64,000 nt of DNA from Eriocheir sinensis (Eukaryota > Arthropoda > Malacostraca > Decapoda > Varunidae): the NCBI RefSeq assembly GCF_024679095.1, contig NW_026111674.1:120001-184000 (forward strand), given 5' to 3'. A program made the translations under genes and the position numbers. Below are positions 39,480-52,779 of this stretch, one piece after another; within the stretch, counting starts at the first letter, position 1, and the number at the start of each line of letters is the position of its first letter. The notes under the pieces are model-generated. The model did not search any database. It saw only the letters and a program-made list of their open reading frames with translations, and was not told the DNA's origin.

Positions 39480-39910
39480 CGATCCATCTCTCCTCCTCCT
39501 CCTCCTCCTCCTTCCCTCCAGCACGCCCCCGGGGAGGAACACCTTCCCTCTATTTCTCTACCCCTCCTCCCTTCAACGCCTCAGGAGGGAGCAAAGGTGT
39601 GGTGGACAGGTGGAGGAGGAGGAGGAGGAGGAGGAGGAGAAATAAGGAATGAGAAGAGAGAGGAGGTAAATAAAAAGAAAGAAAATGAAAAAAAGGGACA
39701 GAAAAGGAGGAGAAGGAGGAGGAGAAGGAGGAGGAGAAGGAAGAGGATGAGAAGAATAAAGATGAATAAAGTTAAATAAAACGTTGGAATATAAAAAAAA
39801 ACGAAGCAAAAAAAACGAGGAGCAGAAATTCAAAAAACAGAAAAAGAATATCAACTTTCAAATACAAAACCTTCAAATGTAACAAACGAAAGCCTTAATC
39901 TAATCATATC
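39480..39910. repeat. (TCC)n-core-(GGA)n repeat, copy 2
   Basis: (TCC)n at 39491-39516, core 39518-39616 beginning CAGCACGCCCCCGGGGAGGA and ending GACAGGTGG, (GGA)n at 39612-39640, then purine-rich sequence and a tail with CAAAACCTTCAAATGTAACA. Core and tail match 29024-29120 and 29740-29920. Confidence 0.7.
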
Positions 39911-40405
39911 CAAGTCATCCCTTTTGCATTCTTACCCCAATTCCCATTCTTTTTTATTGTTCCCCGTTTTCTTTCTCTTAATCACCCACCTTTCTGTTGT
40001 TCATGTCTGTTATGCATTATTTCTTATCATTTTGCATCATAAATAAATGTTTTGCATAATGTATATATATCTTTTTTTTTTCTTTATTAATTTTTACGTC
40101 TTACAATGTGTATGTTATTAATATATGATCTTACGTCTCTCTCTCTCTCTCTCCATTCTTCCATCTCTCTATCTCTCATTTTCCTTCTCTTTTTTTCCCC
40201 TACCTCCTCTTATCCTCTCTCTCCTTTTCTCCTTCTCTATCTCCTCTTCTCTCCATTCTCTCTTCATCCCCCACTCTTTTTTTCCCTTCCTCCCTCCCTC
40301 CCTCTCTCTCTCCCTTTCTTCTCTCCTTCCCTCCTTCCCTCCCTCCTCCCTCTCCGCCCTTTGATAGGAATGCGTTTAATATCCTGTGAGTTCTGTTGAG
40401 TTAAT

Positions 40406-40408
<3 letters not shown>
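39911..40408. other. AT-rich then CT-rich intergenic
   Basis: No gene or element recognised; C/T-rich from 40135 to 40365. Confidence 0.5.
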
Positions 40409-40467
<59 letters not shown>

Positions 40468-40655
40468 CAGAAATGGAACCGGCCAAGTGTCACCTCCTCC
40501 TCCTCCTCCTCCTCCTCCTCCTCCTCCTCCTCCTCCTCCTGACCCAGACCTGCTGTGGAATGTCCTTGTTCTCGCTCCTTATTTCTCTTATCTCTCTCAA
40601 TTATCAACTTTTTTTTCTTATTCTCCTTTGTGTTTTCTGCTTGTTGTTGTTGTTA

Positions 40656-40722
<67 letters not shown>

Positions 40723-40794
40723 CTCAAGCCAGTCGACCAAATTTCCTCCTCCTCCTCTTTCTCCTCCTCCTCCTCCTCTTCCTCCTCCTCCACT
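40409..40794. repeat. microsatellite cluster (CA)n, (CTC)n, (ATT)n
   Basis: (CA)n at 40409-40465, (CTC)n at 40494-40540, (ATT)n at about 40657-40720 and broken (CTC)n at 40745-40790. Confidence 0.88.
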
Positions 40795-41642
40795 ACCAAA
40801 CACTACCAAATGTAAAGTAATGCATATCGGATCCAGAAACAGCAACCACATATACCACATGGGTGGCGAACCACTACATGTTGTGCAAAAGGAAAGAGAC
40901 CTCGAGGTCTCCATCAGCAGTGACTTGAAACAAACAAAACACTGCAAGTCCGCCTGTAAGAAAGCCAATACAATGCTTAGTTCATAGCGAGGAACTTCGA
41001 ATACAAGACGCCGGGAGTTATGTTATCCTTGTATAATTCGCTAGTAAGGCCCCACCTGGAATGCGCCGTGCAATTCTGGTCTCCTAATTACAGGAAAGAC
41101 ATTGATTACTTGAGAGAGTACAGCGCCGCGCCACAAAGATGATACCATCACTGAGGACGAAACCCTATGAAGAGCGACTCGAGCGACTCAACCTCTTCAC
41201 GTTGGAAAAGAGACGCCTGCGGGGAGACATGATAAGTCTTTGGTACCTGAACAAGCTCAGCAACGTTGATCACTCCAAACTCTTCACGCTACAAACTAAC
41301 CTGAGAACAAGAAACAACGGAAAAACAATTCAAGCAAAGCAATGCAATACCGACACCGGCAGGAGTTATTTCTCGAATAGAGTTGTTCGCCACTGGAACA
41401 GCCTTCCTGCAGAAGTGGTAAGCGCAGAGACCATCAACTCCTTCAAGAAACGCATTGATCGCCACTTTGCTGCAACGGGAGTGAACTGAACGTTCCCAAG
41501 AGTAGGTACACAAGTGCTTTAATCCTTCCCTGCAAGCCACTCCTGTGGCAAACGGATTGATTGAATCACTGAACGCAGGCAGCCTAGTAATGAGCCAACA
41601 GGCTTTCTGCTGCCTGCCAGTCCATGTTTCCATGTTTCCTCC
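40795..41642 (+). mobile_element. LINE reverse-transcriptase C-terminal fragment
   Basis: Frames read CKVMHIGSRNSNHIYHMGGE and KERDLEVSISSDLK (to 40987), then SLVRPHLECAVQFWSP in another frame, then PYEERLERLNLFTLEKRRLR, HWNSLPAEVVSAETINSFKK and a stop at 41487-41489. These are the conserved thumb and C-terminal motifs of Jockey/CR1-like LINEs. At least two frameshifts are present. The 3' UTR to 41642 is shared with two other fragments in the window. Confidence 0.85.
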
Positions 41643-42130
41643 TTTGTCCAGAGTCAGGAAGTTGCTTCCTCTCTCTTGTTCCTTCCTGCTCCTTCTCTCC
41701 TTTCAATCGTCTCTCCATCTTCCATCTGTTTCCTCCAATTTTTCCTTCCACATTTTCTCTCCCTTTCCCTCCGTCTCCTCTCCCCTTATCCTTCATCCTC
41801 CCTACCCATATATTTTCCTCCCCTTCCTTTCCTCTATCCCTTCCTCTCTTCCTTACTTTCATTCACCTTTCCATATAGTTTCCTCTTCCTCTTCGTCTTT
41901 CCTCCATACCCCTTCATTTTCCTCCACTCTCCGTCCTCTCCCTTCCTCTTATTTCCTTCACACTCTTTCTACCCCTCTCTCTCTCTCCCATTCCTTTCCC
42001 TCTCTTCCCCGCACTCTCCCATTTCCCTTTCTTCCTCAATTCTGTCCTCACATTTTCTGCCCTCTCGTCTTCCCTCTCCCCCCCTTCACTCCCTCCCTTC
42101 CCGTCCCTTCCTTTTGTTCTGGCTTCCTCC
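41643..42130. repeat. polypyrimidine block
   Basis: Nearly all C and T on the + strand directly after the LINE 3' end. No gene. Confidence 0.8.
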
Positions 42131-42484
42131 CCTTGAAGTCATATCACATACCAGGGCGATTCACCAATCCTGACACAGCTTCAGGGCACACTCGCATCTC
42201 ATTGGCTAACGACAGGAAGCGAATATCTTACGCTCCTGGTTCTTATCCTTCGGCTCCCTTTCCTCCCTGGGCCATGCAAGCGATTAGGGGTCTTAGAGGA
42301 GGGGGTGGTAAGGGTCGTTTTGGAGTGCAGGAGGGAGTGTCGGTTTAGGTTACCTGTTGGGATTGATTATTTTAGCTCGTGCTCAGAACAGGTGGAGCAG
42401 GAGGAGGAGGAGGAGGAGGAGGAGGAGGAGGAGGAGGAGGAGAAGGAAGATTACAGCGAATTTTCTTAACTGTTGATGGCTTAT
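42131..42484. other. short unique segment and (GGA)n
   Basis: Mixed-composition sequence at 42131-42390, with no exon signal I can support, followed by (GGA)n at about 42400-42442 preceded by GAACAGGTGGAGCA. Confidence 0.5.
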
Positions 42485-42550
<66 letters not shown>

Positions 42551-42622
42551 GTGATAGTTTATGGCAGGCAGATAATTAGAGAGACAGTGACCTGGCTTTA
42601 CCTATGTACACACACACACACA

Positions 42623-42661
<39 letters not shown>

Positions 42662-42896
42662 CTTCCGGCAAAGGTGTACAAGATAAAATAAATAAATAAA
42701 TAAAGAAGAAGAAGAAGAAGAAGAAAAAGAAGATGATGATGATGTTGGAGACGAAGAAGAAGAAGAAGAGGAAGGAGAAGAAGAAGAAAAAGAAGAAGAA
42801 GAAGAAGAAGATGAAGAAGAAGAAAAGATGAACAGAGGAAAGAAAAAAAGACAAGCAAATAAAAGATAAAAACAAAAAAAAAGAAAGGAAAAAAAA

Positions 42897-42942
<46 letters not shown>

Positions 42943-42971
42943 CTGGACAGGAAAGAAACATGACACAGCTT

Positions 42972-43002
<31 letters not shown>

Positions 43003-43033
43003 CTAGGAACGGAAGGAAATGGAGAATCGTGCC

Positions 43034-43070
<37 letters not shown>

Positions 43071-43080
43071 TTCCCATTCC
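42485..43080. repeat. microsatellite cluster
   Basis: (CT)n 42487-42549, (CA)n 42609-42660, (GAA)n about 42703-42830, (GT)n 42898-42940, poly(A) 42977-43001 and (CA)n 43037-43070. Confidence 0.9.
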
Positions 43081-43625
<545 letters not shown>

Positions 43626-43802
43626 AAAGGCGTGGGTGGGGGAACAATCTCAGTCAATCATTTAATCAATCACTCAGTTTAATCATCAGTCTATCAGTTA
43701 ATTAACCAGTCAGTCAGTAATATCATCAATTAATTCATCAAGCTGTTAATCTATCACAATATCAATCCATTAGAGAACCGGTTAACTAATATGGAAATTA
43801 AC

Positions 43803-43805
<3 letters not shown>

Positions 43806-43861
<56 letters not shown>

Positions 43862-44405
43862 ATCTTTCCTTCTATCTTCTATTTTCTTTCTTTCCTCATG
43901 TCTTTTCTCTCCCTCCTCTTCCTCCTCTTTATTTTCCTATCCCATTTTCCAACCTTTCTCCATTCATTCCCCTTCATTTTTTTTCTTCACTCCCTCTTTT
44001 TCTCCTCTTCTATTTCCTTTACTATTCACTTTTCCTTCATCTCTTCCTTCCTTTTCATCAACCTCCTTTTCTCATTTTTCATCTTCAACCCTTTCTCTAT
44101 ATATTCATTTTCTTTTTTTTTTCCTTCACTCTCCCTCTGTCTCATATTCTATTTCCTTTTCCGTTCCCTTTTCTTCAATCCATTCCTTCCTCTTCATCTA
44201 TCTCCCTCTCTCATTTTCTATCCTTCATCCTTTCTCCATCCCTCTCTCCCCTTTTATATTCTACCTCTCTTCCTCTTTTTCTTCTTTATCTATTTCCCTT
44301 TCAATCACTCTTTACATCTTTCCTTCCATTTCATTCATCTTCCTTTCCAATCACTTTCTCCTTTCCGTCCATTCCTCTCCCTCCCTCCCTCTTCTTCCCT
44401 TCCTC
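43806..44405. repeat. (CT)n and polypyrimidine block
   Basis: (CT)n at 43806-43858, then about 540 bp of C/T-rich sequence. No gene. Confidence 0.85.
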
Positions 44406-44759
44406 TAAGTCGCGTGCCTGGAAGCGAAGAGGAATGTATGATAATGACGGGTGATGGGCGTATAATGGAACGTAATGGGGGTAAAGGGGGATGCTGGAGG
44501 AGGTGATGGAGATGACACGTGATGGGAGATGAACGGGGAGGAGGGAGGAGGGGGATGCTGGTAAGGAGGAGGAAGCTGATGATATATACGGTATGAAGAT
44601 GAAGTATTTAGGAGAAATGAATGAATAAATAAATAAATAAATAAAACTAGACATAGGAGGTTCGAAGCCAAAGTCAGAATCAGCTTGAAGGGTCCGGACG
44701 AGGTGACACACAGAGATATCAGGTAAGTCAACACCAATCAAAATTCCAAAACACAGGTG
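44406..44759. other. no gene seen
   Basis: Mixed sequence with a short (AATA)n at 44626-44645. Confidence 0.5.
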
Positions 44760-45742
44760 CGAGGGAGGGAGAGAACGCCAGGTGCAACGAGGAGGAGGAA
44801 GAGGAGGAGGAGGAGGAGGAGATGAGAGACAACAGGGCGAGGTGTAAATATGGAGGAGTGCGAGGAGGAGGAAGAAGGTGAGAGGTGAAGAGGAGGAGGA
44901 AGAGGAAGAGGATGAAGAGGAGGTGGTGGTGGTGGTGGTGGTGGCGAAGGAGGAGGAAAAGAATATGACTAAAAACCAGAAAAAAATCATAACAAAAACA
45001 ATAATAAATATAAAGAAAAAAAGAAAATGGATGAAGATGAAGAATGAAGAGGAAAAAGAAGAGCTTGAAAATGAAGAAGTACGAGAAGAAAATGGATTAA
45101 AGGTCAGAGATGAAGAGGAGAAGGAGGAGGAGGAAGTAGAAGAGGAAGAAGAGAAGGAGGAAGGAGAAATGGGAAAAAAATAAAGATGAAGAAAACTGAG
45201 GGAGAAGAAAAAGAAAGAGAAAAAAGATGAATTAGAAGTTGAAGAAGAAAATGGAATAGGAGGAAAAGGAGGAGGACGAGGAGGAGGAAGAGGAGGAGGA
45301 AGAGGAAATGGAAGTAGAAGAAGAGGAGGAGGGAACGATGAAGAGGAGATGTAAGTAGAAGAGAAGAAGGAGGAAGAGGAAGGAGAAAAAGAGAAATAAT
45401 GAAGATGATGAAAAAATATGAAGAAAAAAAGATAGAGAAGAAAAAGAAGAAGGAAAAAAGAAAGAGGGAAAATGAAGAAGAGGGAGACACAGCAAAACTA
45501 AAAAAAAAGAATAGAGAAAAGGCGAGAAAACAAGAGAATAAGAAGAAAAAAGTGAAGAAAAAAACAAAACAAAGGTAGAGGGAAATGGACTAAAGGTGGG
45601 AGGTGAAGGAGAAGAAGAAGAAGGAGGAGGAGGAGGAGGAGGACAATGAAGAGAAGGAGAAGGAAAAAGAAGAACAATTTAAGAAGTCACAAAATTAATA
45701 TATATCTATCGCCTCTTCCCCCGCTGTCTCTGGTATTCCACT

Positions 45743-45804
<62 letters not shown>

Positions 45805-46725
45805 ATTTGGAAACGTATAATCTTCCTGAATATCTTTCAGCACAAAAACAATACAAGGTCAATATACGTGACGTCTTAAGAACAAGGAGAACGAAATGAG
45901 ATGCTGGAGAAGGGAGAGGAGGGGAGATGAGGGGAGGGGAGATGAGAGGGGACGGGAGATGAGAGGGGAGAGGAGGGGAGATGATGGGAGGGGAGATGAG
46001 AGGGGAGGGGAGAAAAGATGAGAGGGGAGAGGGGAAAAGATGAGGAGAGGAGAGGGGAGGGGAGGGGAGGGGAGGAGAGAGGAGAGGGAAGAGGGGAGGG
46101 GAAGAGGTGAGGGGAAGAAGGGAGGAGAAGAGAGGAGGAAAGGAGAGAAGAGAACATAGGAAAAGAGAGGAGAGGGAGAAAGATAAGCAGAGACGAATGA
46201 GAAGAGAGGAAGCAAGGCAAGGCGAAGAGAGAGGAGGAGAGGAGAAAGGAAAACAAATCAGAGTAGAAGAGAATAAAAAAAATAGAAATAAAAAGGAGAG
46301 AAGGAGAGGAGTAGGAACCGAACGAGAAGATAAAACATTAGCAGCAGAGATAAAGAAAGAATGGAAGTAAGATAACAGAAAAGCAAATATGGAGAGAAGA
46401 AAGTGAGGATGGCGGAGACAAGGATAGTAGAAAGTAAATAGAAAAATAAGATAAACGGGAAAAAAGGAAAAAGAAAGTAAAGAAAGCAATTAACAGAGGG
46501 AAAAGGGAAAATGTGAAGAAGAGGAATAATAGAGATGAAACCAGAGGAGAGGAAGGAATAGGAGAAATCGAAGGAAACAAAAGGAGAAATAAAATAACAG
46601 GAAGAGAAGGGATAGAAAAAAAAAAGAGAGAAGGGCGGTCAAGATGTGTGGTAAAAATGGTGGGGGGGACGGAAGTATGAGGGGGAAGAGGAGGGAGAGA
46701 GGAGGAGGAGGGCAGAAGGGCAAAG
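44760..46725. repeat. polypurine block, about 2 kb
   Basis: Nearly all A and G on the + strand, with (GGA)n, (GTG)n at 44923-44944 and GGAGATGAGAGG-type tandem units at 45905-46090. A (CT)n run at about 45745-45800 with flanking unique sequence interrupts it. Confidence 0.85.
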
Positions 46726-46751
46726 AGGTCAGGTCAGGTCAGGTCAGGTCA
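46726..46751. repeat. (AGGTC)5 pentamer repeat
   Basis: Five head-to-tail AGGTC units followed by A. Each junction creates an AGGTCA hexamer, the nuclear-receptor half-site; function is not implied. Confidence 0.9.
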
Positions 46752-46960
46752 AACACAAGACAAATGACCTGACACGCCACAAACAAATAATAGTAATAAT
46801 AGACAATAAAACGAGAAATAATAAGAAATAATAATAATAATCGGTTAGTCGCATATATATATAGCTACAAAACCTACATAACAAAAACGTACAGTTACAC
46901 GTTACCTATCCGGCGGTGATGGTGTGCCCCGGCGGTGGTGGTGGTGGTGGTGGTAGACTG
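46752..46960. other. short mixed segment
   Basis: AT-rich sequence with (TAA)- and (GGT)-type short repeats. No gene. Confidence 0.5.
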
Positions 46961-47710
46961 TAAAGGGAAAAGACACATTAGAAAAAGAGGGGAAAAGATT
47001 AGACAAGAGAACACGAGAAGAAGAGAAGATGAAAAGGAAATAGAGATGAAAGGAAGAGGATAGATTAGAAGTATTGATAAAAGAGGAAAGAAAAAAAGTG
47101 ATTAGAGGAGACAGCATGAGAAGAAGAGAAGATGAAAAGGAAATAGAGATGAAAGGAAGAGGATAGATTAGAAGTATTGATAAAAGAGGAAAGAAAAAAA
47201 GTGATTAGAGGAAACAGCATGAGAAGAAATGATGATGAAAAGGAAATGAATAGAGATGAACGGAAGAGGATAGATTAGAAGTACTACTGGTAAAAGAGGA
47301 AAGAGGAAAGTGATTTTTTTTTTACAACAAAGGAGACAGCTCAAGGGCACAAAAAAAGGAAACAATAATAATAAAAAAAGCCCGCTACTCGCTGCTCCCA
47401 AAAAGAATCCAAAGAGGTGGCCGAAAGACAGGTCAATTTAGTGAGGAGAGAACACGAAAGGAGGAAGAGGATAGATTAGAAGTACTGATAATAGACAAAA
47501 GAGGAAATGCATGATAAAAGTGCAGTACAGAGAAAGAATACTGATAAGAGAAGTAAATTAGGAGAAGAGAAAATAGAGATGAGAAGGAAATAAAGAGACG
47601 AGAGGAAGAGGATAGATTAGAAACATTGGTAATAGACGAACGAGGAAATGCATGATAAAAGTGCAGTTTGGAGAAAGAATACTGATAAGCGAAGTAAATA
47701 TGGAGAAAAA
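46961..47710. repeat. about 103-bp purine-rich tandem repeat
   Basis: Units containing AGATGAAAAGGAAATAGAGA then GGAAGAGGATAGATTAGAAG recur near 47025, 47128 and 47231, with more diverged units near 47462 and 47606. A dispersed repeat is inserted at 47318-47445. Confidence 0.8.
47318..47445. repeat. dispersed repeat, copy 2
   Basis: Poly(T), ACAACAAAGGAGACAGCTCA, AAAGCCCGCTACTCGCTGCT and AGAGGTGGCCGAAAG match 36908-37040. It interrupts the purine-rich tandem repeat, so it arrived after that repeat formed. Confidence 0.78.
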
Positions 47711-49778
47711 AAAAAAAGGGAGCTGGAAGGGAGAATTCTGATACTTTTTATTAATAGATTTTTCGGAATTTCGGCCACAACGAGTAAAGGAATGCATTGT
47801 AGTAGTAGTAGAGGTAGTAATAGTAGTAGTAGTAACGGTAGTAACAGGTAGCAATAGTAGCAGTAGTAGAAGAGAAAAAAACAATATATAAATTTACTAC
47901 AACAATTGCTTTAGAACTCTCAAAGAAAAAAAGAATGTTCCAGTTTTCTTTCCTTCCACAAACACAAACTAATATAAACTGAAACTAAAAGGGGAAAACT
48001 GGAAAATAGGAAAACTGAATCAACTCTACAGACCAACTTTGTATTGTTAATGAATAGAAACTGAAAAGGAAATGTGTTAGGAGTAAAAGAGGAACAGTAA
48101 ATCAAGTATAACCAATTAAAAAACACAAAAATAATTATTGGCATTCCACATACAAGTCATGGAGCGCCTCAGACCACGGCGTTAGCAAGAGCCCATACCA
48201 GTGTGAGGACGAGGTGGAGGAGGACAAGGCCGAGGAGGAGGAGGAAGAGCAAGATTCAAGAGAAGAAAAATAAATAAAATGAGATGAAAATAAACAGCAC
48301 GTAGGAAAGAGCAAGCCCTCAAGACGACCCTTAACCGGAAACACACAAAAAAAACATGTAATATACTTGTCAGAAAAAAGGAAAATAACAAAATAAAAAT
48401 ATCAACTGGGTACCATTTTTCTTCTCTCTCTTCTCTCCTCCTGTGATACTTGATACTCTCCTTCCGGCGGCGGGGGAGAGAGGAAGGGAGAGGGAGAGAG
48501 AGAGAGGAAGGAGAGGAGGGAGAGGGAGAGGCGGAGGGAACAAAGGAAGGAAAGGAGGAAAACATGACAAGGAAAATATGACAGGATGAAAACAGTGATA
48601 AACAAAAGCCAAAATAAATGACTTGGAAAATAATTAGGAGAAACACAACAATAATGAAAATTGGAAGAATAAGAAGAGGAGGAGGAGGAGGAAGAAGAGG
48701 AAGAGGAGAGAGGAATGTGGGCGTGTCATGATGTGTGTGTGTGTGTGTGTGTGTAAGAAAAATAAAAAATATATATGTAAGACAAACAAAGAAAAATAAC
48801 AAGAACAAGAAGAAACATGAACAAAAAGAATTAAAAGAAAATCAAAAAGGAAAAAAAGTAGAAAAAAACAGCAAAAACAAAAATTTGGGAAAAGAATAAC
48901 GAAATAGAAAATTATGAAAAAGAACAAGACAAAGGAGAGAAATAAAACAACGATTACATTAAACAAGAAAAAACAAGAAGAAAAAGAATGAGAAAGAAAA
49001 GAAAGAAAAGAAAGTGAGCAAAGATAAAGAACAGCATACATAAACAAAAAAAAACAAAAAAAAAGAAAACAGGAAATTAAATAAAAACGTTGCAAAGATC
49101 AACCGGAAAGGAGAGACTAAACAAATTATTCCTCGCTCAACAAACTGTAAAGAGGATAAAGAAAAACGCTGAAAATAAAACAAATAATTATATAAACGTT
49201 GAATGAAGAAAAACAAGCTCACTAAAGGCATGATAAGATAAACAGGGAGGAGGAAGGAGGAGGGAGAGAAGGAGGGAGGGAGGGAAGGAAGGAGGGATGG
49301 AGGGAAGGAAGAAAGGAGGGAAGTAAAGAAAAAGAGGAAAGAAAGTAAGGTAGGAAGGTAAGGAAGGGAGGAGGGAAGGAAGGATTGGAGGTAAAAGGGG
49401 AAGAAGAAAGGAGGGAAGGAAGGAAGGAAGGAAAGAAGAAAGATATGAAAAATGACTGATAAAAGATAGGAAGTAAGGAAGAAAGAAACAATCACGAGAA
49501 GGGAGAGATGAAATAATGAAAAGAAGGAAGAGATGAAAAGAAGGAAATAGGTTGAAAGAAAGAACGAAAGCAATCTTCGGAGAAAAAAAGAACAAAGAGA
49601 AAAGAGGAAGGAAGGAAGGAAGAGGAAGGAAGGAAGGAGAATTATATAAGTGGGTTAGGAAGGAACAGAGGAAGGAAGGAGAGAATTATATAAGTGGGTT
49701 TTATCTCTTACACTTGACAAGAAACAGAGCAGGATAAGGATGTTGTTGTTATTTTGGTGTAGCGACATTAAAAAAATA

Positions 49779-49783
<5 letters not shown>
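47711..49783. repeat. A-rich polypurine region
   Basis: Mostly A/G-rich on the + strand, with a (GTA)n-like stretch at 47797-47872, a short unique piece at 48150-48215 and (GT)n at 48733-48756. GGAAGGAA-type repeats fill 49240-49700. No gene is supported. Confidence 0.75.

Positions 49784-49865
<82 letters not shown>
49784..49865. repeat. compound (GT)n(GA)n microsatellite
   Basis: (GT)n at 49784-49813 joins (GA)n at 49814-49865. Confidence 0.92.
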
Positions 49866-49866
<1 letters not shown>

Positions 49867-50370
49867 TGGTGGTGACTATAATAGGCTATTGAAATAGGAC
49901 CACTCGAGTTATTAGGCTATTCAGAAAAAAAAAAATTCTAAAATATATTGTGAAAGAAAACCAGGCTATACCAATAATCACAACTACAAGGAATATAAGT
50001 AAATAAATAGTAAATGGGGGGGAATAACTTAAAAATAACAAACTAGGCTTTCTAAAAAAATATATACACAAAAATGATAATAATAAAAACCAGAAAATAT
50101 TGCCAATGAATCAATAAAATGTAAATCAAATGGAACAGACAAATAGATGGATGTATAGTAAATTGATAAGCAGATAGAGTAATTGAAAGATAGTACAATA
50201 ATTTATGTTAGGAGCAAAATTTTCCTTAAAGAATATATTTAACAAGTTGTGTAAATTAATGTGTCAGGAAACTCAACACACTGATCATATGCAAGTAATA
50301 TTATAATTTTCAAGCGACGGAAATGAATTAAGAAAGTTTTACTACATTCAAAATTAAAACGTAACAGTTA
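49866..50370. other. AT-rich unique segment, no gene
   Basis: Contains several ATAGGCTATT-like words but no frame of interest. Confidence 0.5.
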
Positions 50371-50930
50371 GTTTTGCCTCCTCCTCCTCCTCCTCCTCCA
50401 TCTCCTCTTCCTCTTCTTCTCCCTTCTCCTCACGTGTTCCTTGCATTAAATTCTCTCCCTCTTTCTATTCCTTTCCTTCCATCTCCATCGTACGCTAAAT
50501 CGCTCTTCTTTTGTCTCCTCTTCCTCTTCTTCCTCCTCTACTTCCATCTCCTCCTCCTCCCCTTCCTCCTCTTCTCCCTTTTCATCAAGTGTTCCTCGCA
50601 TTAAATTCTCTCCTTCTTTCTATTCCTTTCCTTCCATCTCCATCGTGCGCTAAATCGCTCTTCACTTGTCTCCTCCACTTCCTCTTCTTCCTCCTCCTCC
50701 TTCCCCTCCACATCTCCACCTCTCTCATTCTTTGCACATCATTTCTCCTTCATTTCCTTCCTTTCCTTCTCTATTGTAATTGTTATCACTGTTCTCGTTC
50801 TCCTCTTCCTCCTCTTCTATGTCACCTCACTCTTAAAATTTACTCTCATTTCCTTCCTTTCCTCCTCTCTCCTCTTCCACCCTCATTTTATTACACTCCA
50901 TCTTGCAATATAATCCAAAACAATATATAT
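50371..50930. repeat. pyrimidine-rich region with a tandem duplication
   Basis: (TCC)n at 50377-50400, then two copies of a segment of about 155 bp. Each contains GCATTAAATTCTCTCC and later CGCTAAATCGCTCTTC. Confidence 0.75.
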
Positions 50931-50989
50931 TCTAACTTAATCATTAAATTCTAGAACGCAAATCACCTCAGAGTCCTTAATTAATTAAC

Positions 50990-51635
50990 AAACGACATCA
51001 CATAGCCTAGTATTTTTTAATTTACATAGCTTAGTTTTTCACCATTTCAACCCACTTTTTAAAATTTATACAACCACCAAACTCTATTTCTCAACTTCCC
51101 TGTTAATCTCAACCCCTTTAATTAACAAACATAACATAGCCTAGTCTTATTTATACCGTTTTAACCCACTCTGCATTTTCCATAGCCTAGTTTTTCATCA
51201 TTTAAACCCACTTTTTAAATTTAAACCACTAAGAAACTCCTGTATTTCCCTGTTACATCATTAAATCCACTTTTTAAATTTATATAACCACTAAACTCTT
51301 CTCCATTTTCCTGTTAATCTCTCCTTTTAATTAACAAATATAGCCTAGTCTTTTTATACCGTTTTAACCTACTCTTCGTCTTCTATAGCCTAGTTTTTCA
51401 CCATTTCAACCCACTCATAAAATTCAACCAACACCAAACTTTGCTTCTCCATTTCACTGTTAATTTCAACCCCTTTAATAAACAAATATAACATAGCCTA
51501 GTCTTTTAATACCGTTTTAACCCACTCTTCGTCTTCCATAGCCTAGTTTTTCACCATTTCAACCCACTCATAAAATTCAACCAACACCAAACTCTTTTCC
51601 ATTTCCCTGTTAATCCCGCCTCACTCTAATTAAAG
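50990..51635. repeat. diverged tandem repeat with ATAGCCTAGT
   Basis: About four units of 135-205 bp, each with ATAGCCTAGTCTT, CCGTTTTAACCCACTC, TAGCCTAGTTTTTCACCATT and a CTGTTAAT segment. The last two units (51341 and 51494, 153 bp apart) are the most alike. Confidence 0.75.
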
Positions 51636-51774
51636 TCTCCATGGTTTATTTACAAGGAGCTGGACCAACAAGCCAAGCCCAGATAAGCCTTGATAAGCGT
51701 CCGAGGGTGAAGGAATAGGAGGAAGGAAACAAGCAAAGGGTCTATCTTGTGTATCCTATAGCCTACCCATGCGT

Positions 51775-51834
51775 TTTCTCTCTCTCTCTCTTCCTATAAT
51801 TTTTCTCTCTATTTTGCCTTTCATTGTTTCAGTG

Positions 51835-51892
<58 letters not shown>

Positions 51893-51909
51893 GCCTTTCA
51901 TTGTTTCCG

Positions 51910-51948
<39 letters not shown>

Positions 51949-52200
51949 TTTCTTTGGCTCATTGTTTCTGTCTCTCTCTCTCTCTCTCTCTCATCTGGTT
52001 TTCCTTTTCCTGTTTCCTATCTTTTTTTCCTCTTTTCTCTTGTTTTAAGGTTAATTCCTATTTCTTCATCATCTCCTCCTCCTCCTCCTCCTCCTTTTTC
52101 TTTCCTCCTTCCTCCTTCCATCTTCCTCTCTTCCCATACGTTGTTTCCCTCCTTCTCTCCCTTTTTCTCTCCCTTCCTCTCCCATCAACAGTGCTGACTC
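51775..52200. repeat. (CT)n-rich region
   Basis: (CT)n runs at about 51777-51791, 51836-51889, 51913-51939 and 51970-51992, then C/T-rich sequence. GGCCTTTCATTGTTTC-like words separate the runs. Confidence 0.85.
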
Positions 52201-52264
52201 CCTTCCTCCCCTCTCTCCCTCCTTCCCTTCCTCTCTTTCCTTCTTCTATTCTTTCCCCTATCTA

Positions 52265-52505
52265 CGTTCTCTCCTCCCTCTCTACGCCCTTATCTTCCCT
52301 CCACTGGCACTTCAGGACAACCACAGTGCCACATAAACCTAACTAGTGCCACAATTAGCCACAAAAACTCAAATAACACCAAATAAATTAATGTGGCAAC
52401 CATTCTCCCTTTCTCCTCCCTTTTCTTCCTTATCTACTCTCCTCCACGCCATTATCTTACCTCCACTGGCACTGCAGGACATCCACAGTGCCACATAACA
52501 CACGG
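52265..52505. repeat. two-copy direct repeat
   Basis: About 65 bp containing CTCCACTGGCACTTCAGGAC and CACAGTGCCACATAA occurs near 52270-52335 and again, slightly changed, near 52438-52500. Confidence 0.8.
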
Positions 52506-52779
52506 CACTGCCTCGATTACACGCACGGACACTGATAACACGAGATAAAGATAAGTGACCCCCCCAGCCGGCGTCCATGGCGAGGCGAGGGAGGGAGGGA
52601 GGGAAGGACAGATTATCGTACTCAGAGCCACGTATTTACCGGTTTCTGGGCCATAGCTATTGCCAAAAGACACCAATATTTAACCATTTTAACGATAACT
52701 ATAAATGATGGCAGTTATTGGGGTCCAGGAGGAAGTTTTTGGGTCGTAAATCGGCAAAATAGGAGGCTGAGTACGACAA

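Noticed and set aside
45800..46490. Long Ser/Leu/Pro-rich minus-strand frames
   Set aside because: They are translations of a polypurine block and have no domain.
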